Notes under the pieces: model-generated
What the model was told of the DNA's origin: nothing
Databases searched by the model: none
The model's input: the letters and a program-made list of their open reading frames with translations, nothing else
From: an uncultured Synechococcus sp.
Lineage (GTDB): Bacteria; Cyanobacteriota; Cyanobacteriia; Phormidesmidales; Phormidesmidaceae
Direction: 5' to 3'
Length of the DNA: 64,000 nt
Assembly: GCA_937911865.1 (NCBI GenBank)
Contig: CALDSK010000051.1
Location: forward strand, 1 to 64,000
Translations under genes and position numbers: made by a program
In this document: piece after piece, positions 1-8,554 of the stretch
Layout: each line of letters opens with the position of its first letter
How positions within the stretch are numbered: position 1 is the first letter of the stretch

Positions 1-2
1 AG

Positions 3-275
3 ACGGCTCTGCTGAACATCGGTAACAGCTTTGGTCTGATCTTCTAGAAATGCCAGTCGAGCTTTCTGAATGTTGTCGATTGACTTGTCGCGAGCATCAA
101 GGCCCGATAGGCGACTTTGTTGAACATTCGTGATAGCTTTCGTTTGATTCTCTAAAAACTCTATGCGGGTCTTTTGGATGTTTTCAACAGATTTTGTCTC
201 AGCGGCGTTGGCAATTGGAGCGATTGCAATAGTTGCGATGGTTAATGCGAGTGCGGAAAAAAGTTGGCGTTTCAT
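3..275 (-). CDS. Secreted repeat protein of unknown function, N-terminal part only (runs off the window)
   Basis: The reverse strand reads open from an ATG at 275 to the window edge, so the C-terminus is missing. The first ~23 residues are a clear Sec signal peptide: KR near the start, a hydrophobic Ala/Leu/Ile core, and an ANA-A cleavage site. The mature part is a tandem repeat with a 36-residue period: a block beginning KSVENIQKTR is followed by a second beginning KSIDNIQKAR, each continuing with FLE(N/D)QTKA(I/V)T(N/D)VQQSR. The repeats are Gln- and charge-rich and probably helical or coiled-coil, exported to the periplasm or outside. No family recognised. The reading frame and signal peptide make it very likely a real gene. 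Confidence 0.75.
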   Translation of the reverse strand, partial: MKRQLFSALALTIATIAIAPIANAAETKSVENIQKTRIEFLENQTKAITNVQQSRLSGLDARDKSIDNIQKARLAFLEDQTKAVTDVQQSR

Positions 276-446
276 AGTTCAAAAATCCTTAGCCAGAAAG
301 GCTTTGCTTCACTGATTTAAGAATGTCATGGGTGAATGGTTGCCAACTGAGCTGTCATTAAAGGCTTCCTGAGTGAGTCGGTCTGATTTGCTGAATGTTA
401 CGCAGGATACATTCAGGGCTTTCTCAGGAATGTAGTTTTTAGCTCT

Positions 447-485
447 CTATAGCTTCTGTCTATAGCTTCTGTTGAGAGCTTCTGT
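447..485. repeat. 13-bp tandem repeat, three copies
   Basis: Units close to CTATAGCTTCTGT occur three times head to tail, the third slightly diverged. They run directly into the inverted repeat at 484-544. One of many short tandem repeats in the spacers of this window. Confidence 0.75.
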
Positions 486-551
486 CGAGTTGCTTAGGAC
501 ACTTTCATCGGCTGAAACCGCTATACAACAACGGGCAACTCGACTAGCAAA
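481..551. repeat. Dispersed palindromic intergenic repeat, copy 1
   Basis: Perfect 10-bp arms GTCGAGTTGC (484-493) and GCAACTCGAC (535-544) enclose a 41-nt loop, and GTTGCTTAGGACA and GACTAGCAAA follow the arms. A related element lies at 16372-16440 with the same order of words, so this is a dispersed repeat rather than a private hairpin. Apart from it and the 13-bp repeat, the spacer 276-583 shows nothing. Confidence 0.6.
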
Positions 552-583
552 GTAAGAATGCATCCTGACTTTGCTCTATTTTC

Positions 584-1510
584 CTAATCTAAGGGCATTT
601 CCTCAGCGCTCTTGTCTTGTAAAACGCTGTATATGTCTATGTCTAGAGACATCTGGTAAATCTCTCTTTTGGATTTGTTGCTTCTTTTGGCAAGGTTGCG
701 GCTCGCTTCTGTGCGTGATTGGCCCTGAGCCAGAAGATTTTTTAGCTCGGTAGCGATCGCATCTCCAGAAAGCCTATCGGGCTCTTCCAATACAGGCGCA
801 ATCAACATCGTAAATTCGCCTTTTGGCGGCGTGACTTTGTAATGAGCGATCGCCTCTTCGATTGTCCCTCGCCAAAACTCCTCATACCGCTTAGTCAGCT
901 CACGCGCCAGCACAATGAATCGCTCTGACCCGAGCGCTGCTTCTAGTTCCAAGAGCGTTTTCAAAATGCGATGAGGACTTTCGTAAAAGACGGCAGTACG
1001 CGTCTCTGCCTTTAGCGCTTCGATACGGGCTTTGCGAGACTTTCCTTTGGCAGGCAGAAAGCCTTCAAACGTAAATCGATCGCACGGTAACCCCGCTGCC
1101 GCCACAGCTGCTACCACCGCAGAAGGTCCGGGAATGGGCACAACTGTAATCTCTGCCTCTACGCAGGCACAAACCAGTTCGTAGCCAGGATCAGAAATAC
1201 CGGGCATCCCCGCATCGGTTACCAGTGCGATTGCTTCTCCTTGCTGCAATTTCCTCACCAGCTGCGGGATTCGCTGCCGCGTATTGTGGTCGTGATAGCT
1301 AATTTGCGGCGTGTCGATTTGAAAATGATGCAGTAGCCTGCCGGTATGCCGCGTATCCTCTGCCGCGATAACGTCAGCTTGTTTCAGTACGCGCAGTGCT
1401 CGAAACGTGATGTCTTCTAAATTGCCGATAGGGGTGCCGACCAGGTAGAGCGTGCCAGGTGCGATCGCCGCAGAAGAATCCATATTGGTTGCTGACGTCG
1501 AATCTGTCAC
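584..1510 (-). CDS. rsmI: 16S rRNA (cytidine(1402)-2'-O)-methyltransferase
   Basis: Transfers a methyl group from SAM to the 2'-hydroxyl of C1402 in the decoding centre of 16S rRNA; cytoplasmic. The SAM-binding tetrapyrrole-methylase fold is visible from the N-terminal GTPIGNLEDIT motif, the EDTRHTGRLL segment, VTDAGMPGISDPG and PGPSAVVAA, as in RsmI (YraL family). At 308 residues it has the normal length with a slightly extended N-terminus; an in-frame ATG nine codons in (MDSSAAIAPG) is an equally good start. It stands alone and is divergent from the PfkB kinase, with about 130 bp for two promoters. Confidence 0.95.
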   Translation of the reverse strand: MTDSTSATNMDSSAAIAPGTLYLVGTPIGNLEDITFRALRVLKQADVIAAEDTRHTGRLLHHFQIDTPQISYHDHNTRQRIPQLVRKLQQGEAIALVTDAGMPGISDPGYELVCACVEAEITVVPIPGPSAVVAAVAAAGLPCDRFTFEGFLPAKGKSRKARIEALKAETRTAVFYESPHRILKTLLELEAALGSERFIVLARELTKRYEEFWRGTIEEAIAHYKVTPPKGEFTMLIAPVLEEPDRLSGDAIATELKNLLAQGQSRTEASRNLAKRSNKSKREIYQMSLDIDIYSVLQDKSAEEMPLD

Positions 1511-1637
1511 GAAAGCCCGACCTAAAATAATTAGCGATAAGCTTTATAGTAATGGCCTGCCTACCGATTGACGGCTTTTGGATGCTGCATTTCGAAGGTC
1601 ATCTCAGATTCTATGGCTACTTTCATAGCTACCTAAA

Positions 1638-2549
1638 ATGACTAAAACTCGTGGACTGTTTGTCGGTGTGACAACGCTGGACTGCATTTACCAAGCTGAG
1701 CACCCGCCCGCGGCCAATGAAAAAGTCGTCGCACTCAAAAGTTTGATGGTAGCGGGTGGTCCTGCGACGAATGCTGCGGTTGCTTTCGCCCAGCTAGGTC
1801 GCAACAATCAGGCCGTTTTGTCTGCAGTTTTGGGTGAGCATCCTTTAACCGGTCTACTGCGCGAAGATTTGCAAGGGCAGGGCGTTGTGCTGAGCGATTT
1901 GGAACCTAATAGGTTAGGTCCGCCGCCTGTTTCTTCGATTGTGGTGTCTGCACAATCAGGCGAAAGAGCCGTCATCTCTCGTAGTGCCGAAGATATGAAA
2001 GCCTTGGCTACTCAGGTGTCAGAAGACCTTTTAGAGGCTGTGGATATTGTTTTAATTGATGGACATCAGATGGCGGTCAGCGCGCAGGTTGCGCAGTGGG
2101 CGAAGACAAAACGGATTCCGGTTGTGGTAGACGCGGGCAGCTGGAAGCCCAAGTTTGAGACAGTGTTGGCTTTAGCTGACGCAGTCGTCGCCTCGGCAAA
2201 TTTTTATCCACCAGGCTGTGAAACGTCTCAACAGGTGCTGGCGTATTTGCAGTCCCACAAAATTAAGAATATCGCTATCACCCAAGGTGCTGACCCAATT
2301 ATCTACCTAGAAGGCAATGAGACAAAAGAAGTAGAGGTGCCTCAGGTGCGTGCGGTCGATACTTTGGGCGCTGGCGACATTTTTCATGGGGCCTTTTGTC
2401 ATTTTTTCCTCACCCACACCTTTGAGGAAACGTTGATGAAGGCTAGCAGAACCGCTTCATTTGCCTGTCAGCACTGGGGCACACGCGACTGGACAAAAAT
2501 TTACCGCATGACAGATGACGATGACTCGGATGAAGAGATAGCGAATTAG
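1638..2549 (+). CDS. PfkB-family carbohydrate (ribokinase-like) kinase
   Basis: Phosphorylates a sugar or nucleoside with ATP; the substrate cannot be read from sequence. Both PfkB signatures are present: the glycine-rich GGPATNAAVAFAQLG near residue 40, and DTLGAGDIFHGAFC near residue 240, whose Asp is the catalytic base. Length 303 is typical. The C-terminus ends in an acidic tail (DDDDSDEE). It precedes the CysQ-type phosphatase by 129 bp on the same strand and may be co-transcribed, but no functional link is implied. Confidence 0.9.
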   Translation: MTKTRGLFVGVTTLDCIYQAEHPPAANEKVVALKSLMVAGGPATNAAVAFAQLGRNNQAVLSAVLGEHPLTGLLREDLQGQGVVLSDLEPNRLGPPPVSSIVVSAQSGERAVISRSAEDMKALATQVSEDLLEAVDIVLIDGHQMAVSAQVAQWAKTKRIPVVVDAGSWKPKFETVLALADAVVASANFYPPGCETSQQVLAYLQSHKIKNIAITQGADPIIYLEGNETKEVEVPQVRAVDTLGAGDIFHGAFCHFFLTHTFEETLMKASRTASFACQHWGTRDWTKIYRMTDDDDSDEEIAN

Positions 2550-2678
2550 GGCCTGTGCTCTCCGGTCATCCAAGAGACTTACCGTAGACTTATTAAGGTT
2601 GATATTAGAACCGAAAGGACATCCCCGCCTCAGGGAAACATCAACCGTTATCTACAGTTAGTAATCACAAGAGTATTC

Positions 2679-3653
2679 ATGGCCTTTGAAACCGAGAAAA
2701 AAGTTGCGATCGCCGCTGCAAGCGCCGCCGCCATTGTGTGCGAAAAGGTGCGCAAAACTATGGTGCCTGAAGCCATCGAAAAGAAAGATAAGAGCCCGGT
2801 AACCGTGGCTGACTTTGGCGCTCAGGCCGTTGTTTGCAAGCACCTGCTAGAAGCGTTCCCAAGCGATCCGGTGGTCGGTGAAGAAGATGCTGGTGAACTC
2901 AAAACGCCCGAAATGGCCGCGCGGTTACAGCAGGTGACTGACTATGTAAAAGAAGTCGTGGCCGATGCAACGCCGGAGGCTATTACCAAGTGGATCGATC
3001 ATGGTAACGGTGCGGTCGCGCCTCGCTACTGGACCCTTGACCCGATTGACGGCACAAAGGGCTTTTTGCGTAAAGATCAGTACGCTGTAGCGCTGGCCAT
3101 GATTGCAGAAGGCGAAATTAAGGTAGGTGTGCTGGCTTGCCCCGCGCTGACGCTAAAACTAAAAGACGGTGAAGCAACGGGCATTTTGTTTGTTGCGGTT
3201 CGTGGTGAAGGCGCAACGATGCAGGCTATCGACGGCGGTACGCCTGAGCCGATCAAGGTAACTGGCTCCGACGATCAAGAGCACTTTCGCTTTGTGGAGA
3301 GTGTGGAGTCTGGGCACGGTGACCAGAGTTTGCAAAGCGCGATCGCCAAAGCCGCAGGCGTCACCACCGAATCTATGCGGATGGACTCACAGGCTAAATA
3401 CGGCGCAGTCGCTTCTGGTAACGCGGTTCTGTATCTTCGCCTGCCTTCTCCTAAATACCCTGGCTACCAGGAAAAAATTTGGGACCATGCGGCTGGCGTC
3501 ATTGTTGTCGAAGAAGCCGGTGGCCGGGTGACCGATATGTACGGCGAGACTTTGGACTTCTCCAAGGCTGACAGATTAACGACGACTGGCGTTGTTGTCA
3601 GCAACGGCGAAATTCACGATAAAGTGCTTGAAGCTCTAAAAGCAGCAGGCTAA
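2679..3653 (+). CDS. cysQ: 3'(2'),5'-bisphosphate nucleotidase, Hal2/CysQ type (inositol monophosphatase superfamily)
   Basis: Removes the 3'-phosphate of PAP (and PAPS), clearing the by-product of sulfate assimilation and sulfotransfer. The metal-binding signatures of the lithium-sensitive phosphatase fold are all present: EEDAGE near residue 66, DPIDGTKGF near residue 120, and WDHAAG near residue 267. At 324 residues with a long insertion it matches the eukaryote-like Hal2/SAL1 branch common in cyanobacteria better than short E. coli CysQ. A strong hairpin terminator follows 30 bp after the stop. Hal2-like identity is confident; preference for PAP over inositol phosphates is inferred. Confidence 0.9.
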   Translation: MAFETEKKVAIAAASAAAIVCEKVRKTMVPEAIEKKDKSPVTVADFGAQAVVCKHLLEAFPSDPVVGEEDAGELKTPEMAARLQQVTDYVKEVVADATPEAITKWIDHGNGAVAPRYWTLDPIDGTKGFLRKDQYAVALAMIAEGEIKVGVLACPALTLKLKDGEATGILFVAVRGEGATMQAIDGGTPEPIKVTGSDDQEHFRFVESVESGHGDQSLQSAIAKAAGVTTESMRMDSQAKYGAVASGNAVLYLRLPSPKYPGYQEKIWDHAAGVIVVEEAGGRVTDMYGETLDFSKADRLTTTGVVVSNGEIHDKVLEALKAAG

Positions 3654-3683
3654 GACGCTTAGACAAAGAATCGAGCTTTCTGT

Positions 3684-3729
3684 AAAAAGTAAGTCAAAGC
3701 GTAGCACGTCACGCTTTGACTTACTTTTT
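3684..3729 (+). terminator. Strong hairpin terminator after the Hal2/CysQ gene
   Basis: A perfect 19-bp inverted repeat (3684-3702 and 3711-3729) with an 8-nt loop. The right arm ends in TTACTTTTT and the left begins with AAAAAGTAA, so it can terminate from either side. Confidence 0.85.
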
Positions 3730-3865
3730 ATGATCTGACGGTATGTGAGCTTGTCAGTGTGTTGTTGAGGTTGCGAACCCACTTCGCTTCCTGCGCGACC
3801 AGGCAATATATGTCTGGACCTTCAATACTGGGGTTAATATTCTTAGAAAGTTGCTGGTGTGACAA

Positions 3866-4390
3866 TCATGTGCGCCCGTAACGAGAACACATTTTGTAGC
3901 GCCACTTGTCACTACGTTTCTCCAAGATAACGTGGCGAATGCCTGACTTCTTGAGTTCTTTCTTCCAAACTGCTTCAGAAATCTCTCCACTCAAACGTCC
4001 TGCTTTCGTATCAATAATGAAGTAATTGAATTTGCTATCCCGATTATTGTTTGACTTTTGGCTAGCTTTTGGTCTCGGGCTGACTTCGCCAAGAATATAT
4101 CTATCGTCCACGTAGATTCTGTTGATGAAGTAAAAGCTAGCTGTACGTGAGGCATGACCCCCTTTTTTGTAGAAGAAGTGGTACCCGCTTTCAGGCAAGA
4201 CATAGCTGTACCCATTTGGTAAAGGTACACTGGAGCCACATCTTGAATAGGTTATGTTCGCATATAAGATATTTGCAAACAGATAATAACTGAGACTAAC
4301 GATTATTCCAGCCGAGCAAATGACTGGCAGATTCCTTGTCATAGAGGAGTGTTCATGAAGCGTGTTTCTTTCTACTGAATGTTGGGACAA
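3866..4390 (-). CDS. Membrane-anchored protein of unknown function, paralogue A of a tandem pair
   Basis: Not recognised. It has one N-terminal hydrophobic segment (VICSAGIIVSLSYYLFA) that should anchor it, followed by a soluble domain with VPLPNGYSY, YILGEVSP, FNYFIIDTKAG and SGEISEAVWKKEL, and a basic C-terminus with a conserved Cys. The gene just upstream (4409-4969) shares these motifs in the same order, so the two arose by tandem duplication. The start is uncertain: an internal ATG before MTRNLPVICS (17 codons in) would place the hydrophobic segment at the very N-terminus. The pair is 18 bp apart and probably one transcript. Confidence 0.7.
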   Translation of the reverse strand: MSQHSVERNTLHEHSSMTRNLPVICSAGIIVSLSYYLFANILYANITYSRCGSSVPLPNGYSYVLPESGYHFFYKKGGHASRTASFYFINRIYVDDRYILGEVSPRPKASQKSNNNRDSKFNYFIIDTKAGRLSGEISEAVWKKELKKSGIRHVILEKRSDKWRYKMCSRYGRT

Positions 4391-4408
4391 ATACCCGCTC
4401 GAACTTTA

Positions 4409-4891
4409 TTACCCGTATGTGAAACACATCTTCTTCCGCCACTCGGCGCTACGTTCTTGTAACTTAACTTTGTTCGTGAGGTTCAATGTTTTTATCTGTC
4501 GTTCGTAGACTGCTTTTGACACCTCTCCGCTAGAGGCCCCTGTTTGAGTGTTGATGATGAAGTAGTTGAACTGCTCTCCATCATGATTATTTGTACTAGG
4601 CGTGACTTCTCCAACAACATACTGATGATAAACATCAATGCGACTCACAAAGGCAAAATCGCCTACGATTCGGCTGTTAGATTCATTAATTTTTCTAGTA
4701 AGTATCAAGTGCACTGAGGCATCTGGAGAATATGAGTATCCGTTGGGTAAAGGTACTTCGGTAGGCCTACACAACAAGTACGAAGAAAGGGGACACAAGG
4801 TGCGTCCGAAGAAAAGACCCAATGTTCCAGACATTCCCGCTGTGCCAATGATGATAAGTTTGCCAAACGAAAACTTTTTGTGGGATTGCAT
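4409..4891 (-). CDS. Membrane-anchored protein of unknown function, paralogue B of a tandem pair
   Basis: Not recognised. I chose the ATG at 4891 (MQSHKKFSFG) because AGAGG lies just upstream; the frame stays open 26 codons further, to an ATG at 4969. After a basic N-terminus comes one hydrophobic segment (LIIIGTAGMSGTLGLFFG), then the domain shared with the downstream paralogue: VPLPNGYSY, FVSRIDVYHQYVVGEVTP, FNYFIINTQTG, SGEVSKAVYERQI, ERSAEWRKKMC. The VPLPNGYSY ... FNYFII(D/N)T ... SGE(I/V)S order suggests a small beta-rich domain outside the membrane. No linked function in the neighbourhood. Confidence 0.7.
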   Translation of the reverse strand: MQSHKKFSFGKLIIIGTAGMSGTLGLFFGRTLCPLSSYLLCRPTEVPLPNGYSYSPDASVHLILTRKINESNSRIVGDFAFVSRIDVYHQYVVGEVTPSTNNHDGEQFNYFIINTQTGASSGEVSKAVYERQIKTLNLTNKVKLQERSAEWRKKMCFTYG

Positions 4892-5139
4892 CTGACCTCT
4901 ACGACGGATAGAAGATTTAGAGCTGAGTGCGTTGAGGTTATCAAGTGGGCATACAAAGCATTTGAGCAACTACCAAGCGATGGATCGTTGAGCTTACCTT
5001 CAGTCGGCTAAACCGCTTTTGACGATTAAGCAAAGACTACGAGGTGCATTATGAAATGAGTGAAGCCATGATTCATGGCGCTCTAATGCGACTGATGCTT
5101 AAACGATTAGCGGCTTAAGGCTTGCTTCATGAATTAGCT

Positions 5140-5391
5140 CTAAGAGGCCGTGTGCAGTAATTGGCGCAGTTCACCGTTTAACGACTGTTGCAGCACTTGG
5201 CGTTTCTTTGCCTGCCGACTCAACTTTTCTTGAGGTTCAGCTATGCTGCTGTACGCCGGAATGACCCAGTTAGCGTGCTTTTCTGCGCAAAGCTGTAGAA
5301 TCTTCTCACAGCTTCGTGCTTGTTCTTGGTCAAAAGCCAGTTTTAAGACAAAGTTGGTTTCGCCATAGAGATTTACGCGAAAGCACGTGCC
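5140..5391 (-). pseudogene. Decayed PIN-domain (VapC-like) gene fragment
   Basis: An 83-codon open stretch with no usable start codon reads GETNFVLKLAFDQEQARSCE, then ILQLCAEKHANWVIPAYS and a Lys/Arg/Gln-rich helix ending at a TAG. The TNFVLxLA(F/L)xQEQxxSCE...VIPAY pattern is that of a small PIN-domain family found in cyanobacteria, where the first Asp/Glu of the PIN site normally sits in the strand before TNFVLE. A TAA just upstream and the missing start mark it as a remnant, and the C-terminal half of the domain is gone. A 38-codon ORF with an ATG (5489-5373, beginning MDWRWVLPQE) overlaps it in another frame and may be part of the same wreck. Confidence 0.55.
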
Positions 5392-5566
5392 TTAAAACGT
5401 CCGCCGACCAGAGCTGTGTGCAACCTTGAATTGCTCAGCCAGCGCTGAGAGTCAGCGATTTCCTGAGGTAGGACCCAGCGCCAGTCCATACTTCAACCCA
5501 TGGAAGTGTATTTAACTGTTGATTTTTCCATTGTGAGCCAAAGCTTTAGATTTTTGCTGAACCTTT

Positions 5567-6568
5567 CTAAGCCTTGGCCGCTGCCATTTTTTCATCAGCT
5601 ACTTTTTCATTAGCCGCTTCCTCTTCATTTCCATTCAGGGCTGCTCTTCCAAGCCCAGGCAGCAGGCGCTTTGCCATATCAGGGCTTTCTTCTAGCAAAA
5701 ACTGCAAGAAGGTTTCTGCAACTACTGATAGCTGCTTCCCGGCTAGGTTTGCAACATACCAATCTCGCTCAATCGGGAAGCCTTGCACGTCTAAAATGGC
5801 GAACTCGCCAGTGGTGCCTTCAGAGATGATGGTGTGCTGAGAGAGGACCGATATGCCAAGCCCACCGGCGATCGCTTGTTTAATGGCTTCATTGCTCCCT
5901 AGCTCCAAACTCACCTTCACCTCTATGTCGTTTTCGGCGAGCAAGTTTTCTACAGCCTTGCGAGTACCCGAACCCGGTTCGCGCATAATGAACCGCTCAT
6001 TATTGAGCGCTTCGATTGGAATGTTCTTTTTACGAGCGAGTGGGTGATTAGTGGGGGCCAAGACAATCAGCGGATTTTCTAGGAAAGGATGGATGTTGAG
6101 ATCCGGTTGGTCCGGGGCCTGGCTGATGATGTAGAGATCATCCTCGTTGGCAATCATGCTTTCTCGAATACACTTGTGGTTGGTCACCTTCAGCGAGATA
6201 TCAATGCCCGGAAAGCGTTTGCAAAACGGCCCAAGCAGCCGAGGCACAAAATATTTAGCGGTGGTAATTACAGCTAGCTTGAGCTGTCCTTGCTTCATCC
6301 CCTTGAGATCAGCAACAGACATTTCAAACTGTTCTAGCCCGTTGAAGATCTCTTGACAGGTAGACAGCAGCTTCTGCCCAGCCTCTGTTAGATAAAGGCG
6401 CTTACCGATTTGCTCAAACAGCGGCAGTCCCACCGACTTTGTCAGCTGCTTTACCTGAATAGAAACGGTCGGCTGAGTGAGGTATAGCTCCTCCGCAGCG
6501 CGGGTAAAGCTGCCGTGGCGGGCAGTAGCTTCAAAGACTTTTAGCTGATGGAGCGTTGCGTGAATCAC
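5567..6568 (-). CDS. LysR-family transcriptional regulator of the CmpR/CcmR (NdhR) type
   Basis: DNA-binding regulator. Residues 1-65 are a LysR helix-turn-helix (LHQLKVFEATARHGSFTRAA, then LTQPTVSIQVKQL), followed by the helical linker and a periplasmic-binding-like effector domain with ITTAKYFVPRLLGPFC, REPGSGTRKAVE, LGSNEAIKQA and GGLGISVLS. The whole pattern matches the cyanobacterial regulators of inorganic-carbon uptake (CmpR, and CcmR/NdhR), which sense 2-phosphoglycolate, RuBP or 2-oxoglutarate, more than RbcR. Which paralogue it is cannot be settled without a tree. It has an Ala/Glu-rich C-terminal extension. No target operon is adjacent; ccaA lies about 6 kb away. Confidence 0.88.
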   Translation of the reverse strand: MIHATLHQLKVFEATARHGSFTRAAEELYLTQPTVSIQVKQLTKSVGLPLFEQIGKRLYLTEAGQKLLSTCQEIFNGLEQFEMSVADLKGMKQGQLKLAVITTAKYFVPRLLGPFCKRFPGIDISLKVTNHKCIRESMIANEDDLYIISQAPDQPDLNIHPFLENPLIVLAPTNHPLARKKNIPIEALNNERFIMREPGSGTRKAVENLLAENDIEVKVSLELGSNEAIKQAIAGGLGISVLSQHTIISEGTTGEFAILDVQGFPIERDWYVANLAGKQLSVVAETFLQFLLEESPDMAKRLLPGLGRAALNGNEEEAANEKVADEKMAAAKA

Positions 6569-6887
6569 AGAGACAGTTCCTCTAAAGTTATGGACGATTC
6601 CTCGGAAGACGCATCCACTGTGAATGCATCGTAGGAGACATTAACTTATAAGCTTTTATAGAAACAAGTCTATCAAAGAATCAAATAATTGCTGACAAAA
6701 TCTATGGATAATTATTTGGACAGGCGTTGACATAAAAAAGAGTATGCGCTGCTAAAAGCGCATACTCTTTCCTTGAAACGATTCTCTGTCTAGGATGAAC
6801 AATTTCTATTTTGGGTGACCTCTTAGAAAAGAGGGTGTGCGACCGTACCAGCGATCACACACAAACCCTAAAACTAAACCTTTAAAA
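6569..6887. other. Spacer upstream of the LysR gene
   Basis: A 319-bp gene-free stretch. It should hold the promoter of the LysR gene (AT-rich between 6640 and 6720) and contains the hairpin at 6737-6770. Nothing else is recognisable. Confidence 0.6.
6737..6770. terminator. Hairpin terminator after the 58-aa membrane protein gene
   Basis: A perfect 14-bp inverted repeat (6737-6750 and 6757-6770) with loop GCTAAA. An A-run precedes it and a T-run follows on the plus strand; read on the minus strand it ends in a T-tract, fitting termination of the small minus-strand gene upstream. Confidence 0.75.
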
Positions 6888-7064
6888 TCAGTGTCTGCCA
6901 TAGGCACTGCTACGGCCTACATTGAACGCGGACGGGTCCTTTACAGGAACAGCGATCGCTTCAAAGTCTGTAGCTTGCTCATTGAAAACACTGGCCTGCA
7001 AGCCTGCAAGGGCAATTGCAATCCAGCTGATGGCAATGAGTGATACTAAAAGTGTGGTCATCAT
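6888..7064 (-). CDS. Small single-pass membrane protein (58 aa), function unknown
   Basis: The start at 7064 (MMTTLLVSLIA) was chosen because GGAGG sits nine bases upstream; an upstream extension of nine codons lacks such a site. Residues 3-30 are one hydrophobic helix ending in a small-residue stretch (ALAGLQASVF), followed by a short polar tail. Size and layout resemble the small single-helix subunits of thylakoid complexes, but I do not match it to any known Psb, Pet, Psa or Ndh subunit. A good ribosome site and a following terminator support a real gene. Confidence 0.6.
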   Translation of the reverse strand: MMTTLLVSLIAISWIAIALAGLQASVFNEQATDFEAIAVPVKDPSAFNVGRSSAYGRH

Positions 7065-7341
7065 AAAAGATGCCTCCGTGTTTAAAAGCATTGGCTTATG
7101 TAACTCATTGTAACGCTTTTTATTAAAAGGGGTTTACATAACTTGATTTCTCTTGCCAAAACCTCAATAAGTCTGTCTTAGGCATGATTGGCTTCTATCT
7201 CTTGCGATGTACCTTCAGGTTTCATTGGCGTACTAGAGCCGGCCGATACATATGGATGCTCATCAGGTTTGATGCCTTTTATGAGAAGTCAATTTAGACG
7301 TATGAGAGCTGAATTTAGAAATGAATCAGGCAATAGACTAA

Positions 7342-7386
7342 TAGGTGATCAAAGCGTGGGTGATCAAAGAGTAGGTGAGCAGAGGG
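7342..7386. repeat. 15-bp tandem repeat, three copies, just before the holA start
   Basis: Units near TAGGTGATCAAAGCG, TGGGTGATCAAAGAG and TAGGTGAGCAGAGGG lie head to tail and end eight bases before the GTG start of holA. The last, degenerate unit supplies the purine-rich GCAGAGGGG that can act as ribosome site. The rest of the 7065-7394 spacer shows nothing recognisable. Confidence 0.75.
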
Positions 7387-7394
7387 GTTGAGTC

Positions 7395-8390
7395 GTGCCG
7401 GTTTACTTTTTTTGGGGTGCAGATGAGTTTCGGCTAAAAAAGGCCGTGTCTGATTTGCGCGATCGCACGCTCGATCCAGCCTGGGCCAGTTTTAACTACG
7501 ACCGTATCGCCCCTGATCATTCCGACGCGCCGATGCAAGCCCTAAATCAGGCAATGACACCGCCGTTTGGCATCGGGCAGCGGTTTGTATGGCTCGCGGA
7601 TACGACTATTGGGCAAAAGTGCTCTGACGCTTTGCTCGCTGAAATGACCCGTACGCTGCCCTTGGTGCCCGAGACAGCGGTGTTGCTGTTTACCAGTGCT
7701 AACAAGCCAGACGGTCGGCTGAAATCGACCAAGCTGTTGAAAAAGCATGCGGATGTGCGTGAGTTTGCTGCGATCGCACCCTGGCAAACCGGACAGATGA
7801 TAGAGCAGGTAAAGCGAGTCGCTCAGGAGATGAATCTGCGACTCAAGCCGCAATCTGCTGAGCTTTTAGCCGAAGCAGTCGGCGCAGATACACGCCGGCT
7901 CTACAACGAGTTAGAAAAGCTGACGCTGTATTGGAGTGAGGCAGGCAAAGTAAAAACAGAGCCGCTGCCACCGGAGATAATTACTCAGCTCGTTGCGGTG
8001 AGTACTCAGACGAGTTTTCAACTAGCTGAGGCGCTGATTGCTGGAAAGACAGATCAGGCGCTGGGGTTAGCGACTGATTTGCTGGCGAATAATGAGCCTG
8101 CGTTGAAGATCGTGGCGACGCTGGTGAGTCAGTTTCGAGTGTGGCTATGGGTGAGTTTGCTGGCGCAGTCGGGCGAGCGAGATGTCAAGGCGATCGCCAA
8201 AGCTGCCGAGATTAATAACCCCAAACGTGTCTACATTTTGCAAAAGCAAATTCGAGGCTGCTCGCCGAAGCAATTTCAAAAGGCTATGTCGCTGCTACTC
8301 GCGCTAGAGTTTGGCCTGAAGCGAGGGGCCCCTGAAGAAATTACGCTACAGACAAAAATGATTGAAATTGCCGCCTGTTTTGCCCGATAG
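7395..8390 (+). CDS. holA: DNA polymerase III subunit delta
   Basis: Delta opens the beta sliding clamp within the clamp-loader complex. The N-terminus MPVYFFWGADEFRLKKAV, the middle PETAVLLFTSANKPDGR with KLLKKHADVREF, and the C-terminal collar (NEPALKIVATLVSQFRVW, then AAEINNPKRVY) are those of cyanobacterial HolA, and 331 residues is the usual size. The start is a GTG preceded by a purine-rich AGAGGGG. It stands alone between spacers. Confidence 0.93.
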   Translation: MPVYFFWGADEFRLKKAVSDLRDRTLDPAWASFNYDRIAPDHSDAPMQALNQAMTPPFGIGQRFVWLADTTIGQKCSDALLAEMTRTLPLVPETAVLLFTSANKPDGRLKSTKLLKKHADVREFAAIAPWQTGQMIEQVKRVAQEMNLRLKPQSAELLAEAVGADTRRLYNELEKLTLYWSEAGKVKTEPLPPEIITQLVAVSTQTSFQLAEALIAGKTDQALGLATDLLANNEPALKIVATLVSQFRVWLWVSLLAQSGERDVKAIAKAAEINNPKRVYILQKQIRGCSPKQFQKAMSLLLALEFGLKRGAPEEITLQTKMIEIAACFAR

Positions 8391-8554
8391 CTGGCTGAAT
8401 TGGCTGCCTGACGCGACCTCCTAACGCGACTGTCTGAATCGGCTGTGTTCACAGAAGAATGTTTGGGCTGAAGGACGCTGCTCCCCTAAAATATCTGGGT
8501 ATTAATGTCTAGACATCTACTGAGTCCCAATATCTGACTGATACCACCATTTGC

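Noticed and set aside
7188..7391. 67-codon plus-strand ORF before holA
   Set aside because: Its C-terminus (GDQSVGDQRVGEQRG) is only the translation of the 15-bp tandem repeat; the rest has no coding character.
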